Source: Labilibaculum sp. DW002
Lineage (GTDB): Bacteria; Bacteroidota; Bacteroidia; Bacteroidales; Marinifilaceae
Assembly: GCF_029029525.1 (NCBI RefSeq)
Contig: NZ_JAKJSC010000003.1
Location: 124,001-188,000, forward strand
Length of the DNA: 64,000 nt
Reading direction: 5' to 3'
In this document: in pieces, positions 57,101-64,000 of the stretch
Layout of the letters: every line of letters starts with the position of its first letter
Position numbering within the stretch: position 1 is the first letter of the stretch
Notes under the pieces: generated by a model
Databases searched by the model: none
What the model saw: the letters and a program-made list of their open reading frames with translations, nothing else
Told to the model about the DNA's origin: nothing
Made by a program: the position numbers and the translations under genes

Positions 57101-57470
57101 GGACATTGAGAATGATAAAAACAGAGATGATTCCAAAGGATTTACCCAATATATATTCACTATTGGTCATCGATCGGGCGTAGATCACCTCAATAGTATC
57201 ATTTTTGCTATCTTGTTTTAAAAATTCAGAAGCTAGAAAAACAGCTACAATGGCCTGTCCTAAATTCAATAAGATTAAGTTGGCATAGGGTATAGCAGCT
57301 GGTAGAGCACGGTATATCCAAGGTGCACCGCTATCTTCAAGGAAGGCAGCAACATTAAATATGCCGATGAAAAGGATGGATAAGCCAGCAAAAATCCTGA
57401 AAAACCAGGATCGAAGTAGGGTTCTGGTTTCAAATTTAGCTACTGTGCGTATGGTGTGAAGTGAGATCAT
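54123..57470 (-). CDS. ABC-2 permease fused to M1-like ectodomain and golvesin-like domain
   Basis: An 1115-residue protein in three parts. Residues 1-275 are an ABC-2 permease with about seven helices (KFETRTLLRSWFFRIFAG start, NDTIEVIYARSMTNSEYILGK coupling region). Residues about 290-840 follow the layout of M1 aminopeptidases attached to permeases (YPFKRFALAEVPIQF, then QPEIIFYPEKG), but no HExxH zinc motif is present, so peptidase activity is unlikely. The C-terminal about 130 residues (KKPAYYDVFCHIE, GWNYLGTYFITPGTSKVELNN, ADAIKW) resemble the golvesin/Xly carbohydrate-binding type. The ATPase partner is encoded 12 bases upstream. Confidence 0.82.
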   Translation of the reverse strand: MISLHTIRTVAKFETRTLLRSWFFRIFAGLSILFIGIFNVAAFLEDSGAPWIYRALPAAIPYANLILLNLGQAIVAVFLASEFLKQDSKNDTIEVIYARSMTNSEYILGKSFGIISVFIILNVLILLMGIGFSFLSNESSQNAWIVFYYPLLISIPTLVYILGLAFFLMITLKNQAITFIVLLGYIALTIFYLNTKFYHLFDYIAYKVPMMNSTIGGFGNLAEVAIHRGIYLFFGIGLIFLTIYKLQRLPQSKRFVSLPVYLAIFSFSIGGFLTKKYIDLKTDKLEFREGIIALNNQYVSYPKTDIISCHIELNHLGDSISVKTELDLRNSSGSNLDTLLFSLNPKLTVNSIFQEGNELKFLRETHLLKILPNKSLQKNENTILEIFYSGSIDERTHFLDLNPELTKDNFTAEMFRIRKRYSYLQENFVCLISDALWYPTSGVGYASDQPALHSPDFTNFSLKIQTTDNLTAVSQGEVTKIEDGIFEFKPEAALPKISLLIGDYLKHSIEVDSIEYSIYAMRGNEFYLKHFDVIQDSLPALIRELKTEFESKINLEYPFKRFALAEVPIQFALDKHIWSISSDAVQPEIIFYPEKGVIMEETDFKRRKKRFEKRMKRDNEEVSDEELQARIFKRFVRGNFMPPSTEWYQFKSVDRNTYSPFPNYYGYSTQLSSRDYPALNTALGVYLKEKNTTSQSYSRWRFDGISKEERINLELKKSSLLEITKKGLKLSDDNDEQIYLNDIFKAKGIHLFSLLKSRYGEEAFNSLLKKYIKENQHQKFSFQSFDSLLLTLKDESIEKDVKNWYTTNKLPGFLIKDLKTYKVKEGDHIKYQIRYKISNPESSDGMVSVSVELKNQNRRRNRRNQDDEKPDFSKTIFVPAHSAREVGFVFSTQPSRMNISTHISENLPNSLVYDFSTFSETKKTGFFNEVRNSEVFEGILADNEFVVDNEDKGFEYVQVSNKSYLKQWLDDKRVSTHEYSRLRTWRPPNEWKNVLRSGFFGKYVRSAFFTKSGQGDRSASWKAELKKPAYYDVFCHIEKVKGWSRRRQQKKTDYNFKIYHESGFEEVNKSDQELENGWNYLGTYFITPGTSKVELNNKSRGAYLFADAIKWVENK

Positions 57471-57482
57471 ATATATGACTTG

Positions 57483-58367
57483 CTAAATGAGTTCTGAAGA
57501 TTTTTCCATGAAATAGACATAGGCATGTTCAAGATTGGGCTCAATCTCTATGGCATTATTGAGTTGACTACCGTCTCCAATTAGTTGAATATCCCAACCG
57601 TCTTGTGTTGGAATGGTAGAAACCACTGCATATTTATCTTTGATTAAATCATATTCGTAGCCAGAGGCGCTAGCTTGCCATACATGGCCCCGGGATTTTT
57701 CAATAAGTGCTTCGGGTGTGCCTTTAAATTCGAGCTTCCCATTGTTGAGTAGGGCCAGATTGTTGCAGACACTGGATATATCACCAACGATATGAGTAGA
57801 TAGAATAATACTGACGTCCTGTTGGCTGATTTCAGATAAAATATTTCGGAATCGAATCCTTTCTTCAGGATCGAGTCCTGTTGTAGGCTCATCGACCACA
57901 ATAATTTTAGGGTCACTAATCAATGTCTGAGCAATACCTAATCGACGTTTCATACCGCCGGAAAGTTTGTTGGCATCTCGTTCTCTAACATCGAAAAGTC
58001 CAACTTTTTCAAGCCACTCATCAACCTTTTTTCTTCTAACTTGTTTACTCTTTATACCAGCTAGAGAGGCAGCATAATCGAGAAACTCCCAGGTTTTTAA
58101 TTTGGAGAAGAAACGAAAATCCTGAGGTAAGTAGCCAAGTATGCTTCTTATCTCTTTTCGGTTTTTATGCAGATCATACGAGTTGAAGCTAGCTGTTCCG
58201 GTTGAGGGCTCCATTAGGGTAACCAGAATTCTCATAAGGCTTGATTTTCCGGCTCCATTGGGACCCAGTAAGCCAAACATACCATTTCCTATCTCCAGAT
58301 TGATATTGTCGAGTGCTTTCTTTCCGTTCGGGTAAATCTTGCTGAGTTCATTTATGTTGATCTGCAT
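57483..58367 (-). CDS. ABC transporter ATP-binding protein, first gene of the RND/ABC operon
   Basis: A 294-residue cytoplasmic ATPase with Walker A GPNGAGKSS (35-43), Q-loop YLPQDFRFF, signature LSGGMKRRLGIAQ, Walker B IIVVDEPTTGLDP and H-loop STHIVGD. The C-terminal 80 residues form the extra domain of ABC-2 exporters ending NLEHAYVYFMEK. It is very similar in layout to the ATPase part of the RND fusion further down the operon. It drives the adjacent permease/M1-like protein. Confidence 0.93.
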   Translation of the reverse strand: MQININELSKIYPNGKKALDNINLEIGNGMFGLLGPNGAGKSSLMRILVTLMEPSTGTASFNSYDLHKNRKEIRSILGYLPQDFRFFSKLKTWEFLDYAASLAGIKSKQVRRKKVDEWLEKVGLFDVRERDANKLSGGMKRRLGIAQTLISDPKIIVVDEPTTGLDPEERIRFRNILSEISQQDVSIILSTHIVGDISSVCNNLALLNNGKLEFKGTPEALIEKSRGHVWQASASGYEYDLIKDKYAVVSTIPTQDGWDIQLIGDGSQLNNAIEIEPNLEHAYVYFMEKSSELI

Positions 58368-58438
58368 CTGTTTGGTTATTTCAATTTGTAATGGAACTTA
58401 GCTGAAAAATAGCTAGGGTAAATAATTTGACTCACTAC

Positions 58439-58446
58439 CAAATGTA
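58439..58446 (-). promoter_or_regulatory. Candidate -7 box (TACATTTG) of the RND/ABC operon
   Basis: Exact TAnnTTTG match on the minus strand 72 bases before the first gene. No TTG is found at the usual -33 spacing. Confidence 0.4.
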
Positions 58447-58608
58447 CAATTTATGGCAAATATTTACTGTTCATTAGACTGTTTTTCGATGAAGACTGTT
58501 CTTTACATGTTCTACATGATGTATGAGACAAGAAATAGGCAGAATAGGTTACACATTTAAGCGATTTATTAATTATTATTTAAGCTTAGTATCGTAAATA
58601 GGTTTGTT

Positions 58609-58641
58609 TTTGATTTTATTATTTTCTTATCTTTAGTTTTG
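58609..58641 (+). promoter_or_regulatory. Bacteroidota-type promoter of rhodanese 2
   Basis: TTTG (58609-58612) and TAGTTTTG (58634-58641) are separated by 21 bases, giving a short leader to the GTG at 58665. Confidence 0.65.
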
Positions 58642-58664
58642 ATTCATAACTAATTGGTAAAGAC

Positions 58665-59018
58665 GTGAGCTTGAGTTTTAAAAAAGATCCATCGGATAAA
58701 GTAGATTTTACTCCTTTGGAATTGGTGCAGGAAATGGAGAAGAGAAAGGATTTACTAATGCTTGATGTTCGGGAACCTACGGAAATACAAATTTGTCATT
58801 TGGAGAATGCAATGCATGTACCAATGGGACAAATACCTTCTAAAATAGATGATTTGCCTAGGAACAAAGACTTGGTTGTGTTTTGTCACATGGGCGTTCG
58901 AAGCAAACAGGTGATGCATTACTTACGGAAAAATGGTTTTACTCGTGTTTTCAACCTAAAAGGTGGAATTGATCGTTGGTCTATTGAGGTAGATGCGAAA
59001 GTTCAGCGTTATCGATAG
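58665..59018 (+). CDS. Rhodanese-domain sulfurtransferase 2
   Basis: A 117-residue single-domain rhodanese, paralogue of the protein at 42229-42588. Active loop CHMGVRS with Cys74, preceded by LDVREPTEI and NAMHVPMGQI. Translation starts at GTG. It is divergent from the efflux operon and convergent, with a four-base gap, with the AlkC-like gene. The N-termini of the two paralogues differ most, so they may serve different partners. Confidence 0.9.
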   Translation: MSLSFKKDPSDKVDFTPLELVQEMEKRKDLLMLDVREPTEIQICHLENAMHVPMGQIPSKIDDLPRNKDLVVFCHMGVRSKQVMHYLRKNGFTRVFNLKGGIDRWSIEVDAKVQRYR

Positions 59019-59022
59019 AAGC

Positions 59023-60144
59023 TTATTCTACTTCAAAACTAATTTTCCCATATCGTTTTCCATTAATTTGAATTTCGATTTCGTGAAGACCAGCATAGTA
59101 TTTTCTTGTGCTTATTGGTTTAAAAGATATTTTCTTCTTAAAAAGTAATTGGCCATTAGCAGGAATTGATTTTTTAGAAAGCTTGAAAACTTTTGGTGCT
59201 GTTTTACCATTTGCCTTTGTATAGTGCAGAACAAAATCAATCATTAAATTTTGTTCTTTTGGTGCTAAGGATTGAATTTCGAATGAAAATTCATTTTCGT
59301 CACCTAGTTTACATCTCAACTTTTGAACACAAAAGTTTACCACATCTATTTTTATATTTTGAGGGTATCCTAATAATTCAAGTGCTCTAGGATGTCCTTG
59401 TTTTAATAGTGTTCTAGAAGCATGACTAATGATCCATTTTGTGTCTTTGTTGTCGATTTTATTCCACCGGGTTAAAATTTCAACTACTAAATCAGGATGA
59501 TCTTTGGCAATATCATTTAGATTATTCGCTACGGAACGACGCACATATAACTCCTTGTCTTCTTTTAATTTTTCAAGTAACTCTATTACTGGAGCAGGAT
59601 TTTTCTGAAATTCTTTTAAGGGAGAAGCCCAAGGAAGTTTTGGACGAGTACCTTCTGAAACTAACCTGCGAACATGTACATTTTTATCTGTTGTCCATTT
59701 ATGCAGGTGTTGAAATGTTTCCTTAGGATACTTTCTAATAAAGGGTCGAATGGCATTTTCAGATGTAAATCTTTTTGTAATTTCTAGAAGAGCATTTATA
59801 GATTGTTTATAATCTTTCTTCTTTAAACCAAATCGAGATACGTAGCCTGCAAAGGGCATGTAATAAAAGCCTTCAAACCCACTTAATTCATTCTTTTTTA
59901 TTTCTTCATTAAAAGAATTTAGAATAATTTTTATTGCTTCAGGATATGATTTTGGTAGATAAGTAAAGAGTTCTTGTGTAATTAAATTAGAACGTTCCGT
60001 TAAACTAAGTGGTTCTAAATTAGGAACAATAGATGCAATAAAGGAAAGAGAATCAAAATCTTCCCAACAGATCGAAATATGGCGAGCAATATTTTCAACC
60101 AATTGTTTATTGTACACATCCTTAAATAAAAAACCTTCTTCCAT
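59023..60144 (-). CDS. AlkC/AlkD-family DNA alkylation repair protein with C-terminal Ig-like domain
   Basis: A 373-residue HEAT-like-repeat DNA glycosylase relative. The N-terminus FLFKDVYNKQLVENIARHI is AlkC-like. The core reads VHVRRLVSEGTRPKLPWA, LYVRRSVANNLNDIAKDHPDLV and WIISHASRTLLKQGH. Residues about 275-373 form a beta-rich Ig-like domain (FVLHYTKANGKTAPKVFKL...YYAGLHEIEIQING), as in the AlkC subfamily. It would excise alkylated bases such as 3-methyladenine. Cytosolic. Confidence 0.85.
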   Translation of the reverse strand: MEEGFLFKDVYNKQLVENIARHISICWEDFDSLSFIASIVPNLEPLSLTERSNLITQELFTYLPKSYPEAIKIILNSFNEEIKKNELSGFEGFYYMPFAGYVSRFGLKKKDYKQSINALLEITKRFTSENAIRPFIRKYPKETFQHLHKWTTDKNVHVRRLVSEGTRPKLPWASPLKEFQKNPAPVIELLEKLKEDKELYVRRSVANNLNDIAKDHPDLVVEILTRWNKIDNKDTKWIISHASRTLLKQGHPRALELLGYPQNIKIDVVNFCVQKLRCKLGDENEFSFEIQSLAPKEQNLMIDFVLHYTKANGKTAPKVFKLSKKSIPANGQLLFKKKISFKPISTRKYYAGLHEIEIQINGKRYGKISFEVE

Positions 60145-60200
60145 AATCTACAAACAAATAGAAATAATGTTTATTTCAGACGTCCTATTTAATTTGAATT

Positions 60201-62294
60201 TTACTCAATAACGATATCTCGTATATAACTAATTGCTTCTCCTTTTTCAGAAATCCCTTCAATTATAAGTTCATAATTACCTGGGATATCGCCAACAGTA
60301 AAGTTTAAATTTAGACTCTTATCTTTGGTTACAAGTATGTTTGGTAACCATAACATATCAACTCTAGCATCTGGTGTCTTACGGTCAGAGACTTCTGTTT
60401 CTGTGCGAATTAATTGCTCATTAAATAAAGGTAGATGAAAGCGTTCTGTATTAATTGGTAATTCAGTTAATTCACACTTTCCTTTTTTACTAATAATGTG
60501 AACAATACCATAAAAATGAGATTTCTTGTAATAATATTCGAATGGAACAACTTCTATTCTATCCAGATCTTCTGGATTTAAATTCATTAAGTCATCTATG
60601 TTATCCATTATTAATCCATCGTACATTGGCAATGCTTTGTCAGGCATTAACATCCCAGATTCAGGGTTGAATAAAACCATAGATGCTTTTTGGTGACTAT
60701 TGTACCTAATTTTAACGGTGGGAATTAACTCATGAAAGTATTCAGGAAGTGAATCAAGAGTAATGTATTTTTTAAGATCATAAGAATAGGTTGGTTTCCC
60801 AAAAAAGTTCTTTTTTGATCTATTAACTACTGTATCTTCAATTACTGAAGCAGTTTTTTGCTTGTATAATTTTCGGATGTAATAATTTTGCCATATTTTT
60901 TTAGCAAAGTTCTTGCCATCTGTGCTTGCTAGTAATGACTTATTTTTTGATATCCCTTTTTCATAGCTAAGGAATTTATTTTTTAGGGCATAGTCTATTT
61001 TAAGAGAGTCTATTTTTCTTGCCTGTATTGCAATATCATGAAATCCTTTATCAAGAGGAAGTTTGAAATAAAACTTACCATCACTGTTGGTTATATTCAT
61101 ATCAACATCTGCAAACTTTCCAATCTTTGAAAAATAAATTAGAGTTTGTCTTAATGAACTGTCTTGGTTGATCAATTGTCCTTCAATGATATATGCATTT
61201 TTTTCTGGGTATTGCGTTGGTGAAATTTCCTGATTAATAGGCTGTTGGGTCCAGATGGGTTGAAGATTTGTATTCGAAACCCAACTGTCTAAATTTAGAT
61301 TTGAATTGATAATATCCAAATGAGAACTTACTGGATAGTCGATTAAAATATTGTTGAAATCTGTAAAATTATCACTTCTAGGAATACCTATTGGTTCTTT
61401 TAACCTTATTGATGCTGATAAGTTTAATGTATCACAAATCTTACTAAATTGAGTTAATGGAAACGATAACTCATGAGTATTTCTCGTTTTTAAGTAAAGA
61501 ATTTCTTCTTTTGAATAATTACTCTTTAAAATCCCAGAATGGAAGCTTACCGAATGCAATGGTTCATTTTTTGAATCAGTTATCTTGATGGAAAGATTAT
61601 TTCCTTTAAAAACATTTAAAGGAACTTCAAGATAAGATTCCGAACCGTTTAAATTCAATTGGTAAGATTTTTCTATTGAGCTTCGATCGGTTATTAAGAT
61701 ATTTATTTCACCTAGATTACTAGAATTCACATTAAATCTTAATTTTCGATTCAAGTCGACCAATTGTATTTCACCCTTTAATTTTTCCGTATTGATTAGA
61801 TAAGGAGTATCCTTTCTGGAAATTGGTGTGAAAGAATATTTCGCATTATTAGCAGTAAGGTTTCCTGAGGTAATATCTTGTTCATTTTCATTATTGTAAA
61901 GATAGATCTCTTTGATGCTAATTAATTCAGGGTTAATTGAAGAGTTCCAATTCGTATAGGCATTTAAATAGTAAGTGCCAGATGGCAATTTATCGGAGAA
62001 ATTGATTCCAGTATCACCAATTCCTTTATCAAGAAGAATTTCTTTTTGAAGAATAGATATACCTTCTCCATTTAGTAATTCTAGATAGGCAACATTACTA
62101 ACATTGGATAACTTCCTTGTGTTTATATCAATATTGTATGCTTGTAGCCAGCAAGTTTCGCCAGAAACAAAGATATTTCTATTCAAGTGTAAATAGATCC
62201 GATCTATTGCGTAATTCTGAGAAAAAGAATTGTATCCTAATAAGATTAAGAATATGAAAATTGATATCGATTTGTTGCTTAATTTTGTTCTCAT
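60201..62294 (-). CDS. Macroglobulin-like (MG2-type) exported protein, TonB-receptor partner
   Basis: A 697-residue protein with a signal peptide (about 1-25, ending NSFSQ). The mature N-terminus RIYLHLNRNIFVSGETCWLQAYNID is the MG2-like motif of a Bacteroidota family related to alpha-2-macroglobulin. DKLPSGTYYLNAYTNW fits the same family. A middle carboxypeptidase-regulatory-like module (IIEGQLINQD...TNSDGKFYFKLPL) follows, and a plug-like piece near 560-620. It lies 10 bases after the TonB-dependent receptor, so the two are co-expressed; a role in the same uptake or surface complex is inferred. Confidence 0.7.
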   Translation of the reverse strand: MRTKLSNKSISIFIFLILLGYNSFSQNYAIDRIYLHLNRNIFVSGETCWLQAYNIDINTRKLSNVSNVAYLELLNGEGISILQKEILLDKGIGDTGINFSDKLPSGTYYLNAYTNWNSSINPELISIKEIYLYNNENEQDITSGNLTANNAKYSFTPISRKDTPYLINTEKLKGEIQLVDLNRKLRFNVNSSNLGEINILITDRSSIEKSYQLNLNGSESYLEVPLNVFKGNNLSIKITDSKNEPLHSVSFHSGILKSNYSKEEILYLKTRNTHELSFPLTQFSKICDTLNLSASIRLKEPIGIPRSDNFTDFNNILIDYPVSSHLDIINSNLNLDSWVSNTNLQPIWTQQPINQEISPTQYPEKNAYIIEGQLINQDSSLRQTLIYFSKIGKFADVDMNITNSDGKFYFKLPLDKGFHDIAIQARKIDSLKIDYALKNKFLSYEKGISKNKSLLASTDGKNFAKKIWQNYYIRKLYKQKTASVIEDTVVNRSKKNFFGKPTYSYDLKKYITLDSLPEYFHELIPTVKIRYNSHQKASMVLFNPESGMLMPDKALPMYDGLIMDNIDDLMNLNPEDLDRIEVVPFEYYYKKSHFYGIVHIISKKGKCELTELPINTERFHLPLFNEQLIRTETEVSDRKTPDARVDMLWLPNILVTKDKSLNLNFTVGDIPGNYELIIEGISEKGEAISYIRDIVIE

Positions 62295-62304
62295 CTAGGG
62301 AAAT

Positions 62305-64000
62305 TTAGAATTCTATATTGTATGATACCATCGGAATTGCTTGGCCAAATATGGATAGTTTATATCCTAAACTGCCACTTAAATCACTACGGAAATAAAC
62401 CGAGTATGCATTTTTCCTACCCGTAACATTATATATACCAAATGTGAAATTAGAGTGAAAGAGTTTATCCTTTTTCAAATTTCCAATTACTCTTAGCGAT
62501 AGATCTGTTCTAAAGTAGTTCGGTATACGATATTCATTTCTTTGTGAATAGTAGGATATTGGAATATCCTGAATTGTATAATGACCTATCGGAAATGTTG
62601 CAGGTCTTCCGGTGTTAAAAACAGTATTTGTTGAGAATATTAATCTTCTCGATATTTTAAAGTTAATAGCTGCTTTAATATTATGAGGTTTGTCAAAAGG
62701 AGCTCTATAATACTCCCCATTTTTAATAGAAAAGGAACCAGTCTTATCTTTTGTTTTGAAATAACTTCGAGAATAAGAGTAACTCATCGTTCCATTAATT
62801 CGACCAGATTTTTTTGTCAAACTGAATTCCAATCCATAATTTTTCCCATCTACATTAATTACTTCACTTTCAATGTTTTGTTTTAGGAATAATTGAGCTC
62901 CATCTTTATAATCTTTGGCATTTTCAATCTCTTTGTAGTAGGTTTCAAGAGAGACTTCATATGCTTTATTACCAATGTTTTTATAATATCCAAGAGAGTA
63001 TTGGTCTCCTACTTGAGGTTTAAGGTATTTATTTGTTAATCGCCAAGTATCTGTTGGAGAAATAGCCATAGAATTCGTTAATAAATGGACGTTTTGTCTA
63101 CTTCTATTATAGCTTAACTTTATGGCTGAACTTGTTGATAAATCATAAGAAAAATTCACTCTGAATTCCGGACCGTGGTAGTTGTTGTATAGACCACTCT
63201 TTTCTATGGAATCGCGAACTTCTGCTGTTGATGGGTCATCATTTACATACTTCATTTCGTAGCTATCTCCTAGGTTACCAAACATAGAGTAACGAATTCC
63301 TATTTCAGCTGAAAGTTTTGGAAGAGGATTAAATTTAAAACCTGTAAATAAGGCTAATTCTATTCCTTTTTCTGAATTGAAGTATTGATTTTTATATGAT
63401 GATAATTCACTAAGTTTAGAAAGATCGCCTGGCTTTATTTGATAATGCTTGGCTTCATATCCAAAATTCAGTACCGAGTTATTTTCTTTTTCATTAACAA
63501 GCTGGCTTTTTATTCCCATTTCAATAACTTCATGTTTTAGCGCGAATGAGCTTTCTGGAATTTCATCACTTTCTAAAACGTAGGAATAATTTGAATAATA
63601 GGCATTGCTTAAAATTTTATTTTTTTCATTAATTCTATGTTTCCAATTGATTGAACCGATTAAGTTTTTGAAATTATACGTAGAATCTGAATGCAATTGA
63701 AAATCATCATTGCTATAATAATAGCTAAAATCTATTTGGTTTTTAGAGTTTGGTTTGTATGATAATTTACCATGTAGATCGTGAAAATTGGCTTTGCTAT
63801 TATTTAGTTCTTCAGAATCAATAAGGTCTAAAATCCAATTTGAGTAAGTGAATCTAAAGGAGCTTTGAAAACTTAATTTGTTTTTAACAATTGGAGTTTC
63901 AATATAGAGTTTAGAGGTAATTGGGCTAATTCCAAGTTTACCACTAAATTTATCACTTAAGTTCTTTTGCGTTTTTAATTCATAAACCGAAGAAATTCGA
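62305..64000 (-). CDS. TonB-dependent receptor, partial (5' part beyond window)
   Basis: The frame is open from the right edge to a stop at 62305, about 565 codons. It shows a run of outer-membrane strands typical of TonB-receptor barrels (GKLGISPITSKLYIETP, ISRRLIFSTNTVFNTGRPATFP, NYFRTDLSLRVIG) and ends in Phe (MVSYNIEF). Plug and signal peptide lie off the window. A TTG at 63696 could be mistaken for a start, but homologous barrel sequence continues upstream of it. The ligand is unknown. Confidence 0.88.
   Translation of the reverse strand, partial: RISSVYELKTQKNLSDKFSGKLGISPITSKLYIETPIVKNKLSFQSSFRFTYSNWILDLIDSEELNNSKANFHDLHGKLSYKPNSKNQIDFSYYYSNDDFQLHSDSTYNFKNLIGSINWKHRINEKNKILSNAYYSNYSYVLESDEIPESSFALKHEVIEMGIKSQLVNEKENNSVLNFGYEAKHYQIKPGDLSKLSELSSYKNQYFNSEKGIELALFTGFKFNPLPKLSAEIGIRYSMFGNLGDSYEMKYVNDDPSTAEVRDSIEKSGLYNNYHGPEFRVNFSYDLSTSSAIKLSYNRSRQNVHLLTNSMAISPTDTWRLTNKYLKPQVGDQYSLGYYKNIGNKAYEVSLETYYKEIENAKDYKDGAQLFLKQNIESEVINVDGKNYGLEFSLTKKSGRINGTMSYSYSRSYFKTKDKTGSFSIKNGEYYRAPFDKPHNIKAAINFKISRRLIFSTNTVFNTGRPATFPIGHYTIQDIPISYYSQRNEYRIPNYFRTDLSLRVIGNLKKDKLFHSNFTFGIYNVTGRKNAYSVYFRSDLSGSLGYKLSIFGQAIPMVSYNIEF

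Noticed and set aside
54123-57470. Active M1 aminopeptidase
   Set aside because: I scanned the translation for HExxH and found none; HEYSR is not a match.
62305-63696. TonB receptor fragment as a complete 463-residue gene starting at TTG 63696
   Set aside because: The frame stays open to the window edge with continuing barrel sequence, so the gene is partial, not short.

Overview
The window reads as the chromosome of an AT-rich Gram-negative member of the Bacteroidota, probably a marine Marinilabiliales/Marinifilaceae-type organism (the family-level placement is inference). Signs are the type IX secretion and gliding genes (gldH, porW/sprE, porX), a RicT-family PSP1 protein, a TonB-dependent receptor, Kdo transferase, very large secreted repeat proteins, and many promoters of the Bacteroidota form TTTG-N19-21-TAnnTTTG. 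There is no rRNA, prophage or CRISPR array. One tRNA (Cys) is present.

Layout. 1-3.8 kb: 5' part of a giant secreted protein on the minus strand (IgGFc-binding, Calx-beta and tandem-95 domains). 4-18.7 kb: core genes: pgk, then a plus-strand run holB-ricT-gldH-trmB-ATL-mrp, then porW-porX-tsaE-ald, and a convergent HAD phosphatase. 18.8-20.1 kb: a small mobile island made of a REP-associated tyrosine transposase, three REP-like palindromes and an unknown membrane protein. 20-33 kb: an orphan SprA-like barrel protein, waaA, class II ribonucleotide reductase, a receiver protein, gltX and convergent glnS with an inverted repeat between them, folB and tRNA-Cys. 33.4-40.4 kb: a 2342-residue secreted protein with ten 135-residue repeats. 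40.5-42.6 kb: a Crp/Fnr regulator, ferredoxin, cupin and rhodanese, with two related perfect palindromes that look like operators.

The most unusual region is 42.7-58.4 kb, a seven-gene minus-strand operon. In transcription order it encodes an ABC ATPase, an ABC-2 permease fused to an M1-peptidase-like ectodomain (no zinc motif) and a golvesin-like domain, a TolC-type outer membrane channel, a lipoprotein periplasmic adaptor, an RND permease, a second RND permease fused in one reading frame to an ABC ATPase, and a small ABC-2 permease. The ATPase domain of the fusion appears to be interrupted after its first strand by about 180 residues of mostly membrane sequence. I propose that this locus builds one envelope complex joining a tripartite RND pump to two ABC modules. 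Paralogous rhodaneses lie on either side of it.

58.6-64 kb: the second rhodanese, an AlkC-like DNA glycosylase, and a TonB-dependent receptor operon (receptor partial at the right edge) with a macroglobulin-like partner protein.
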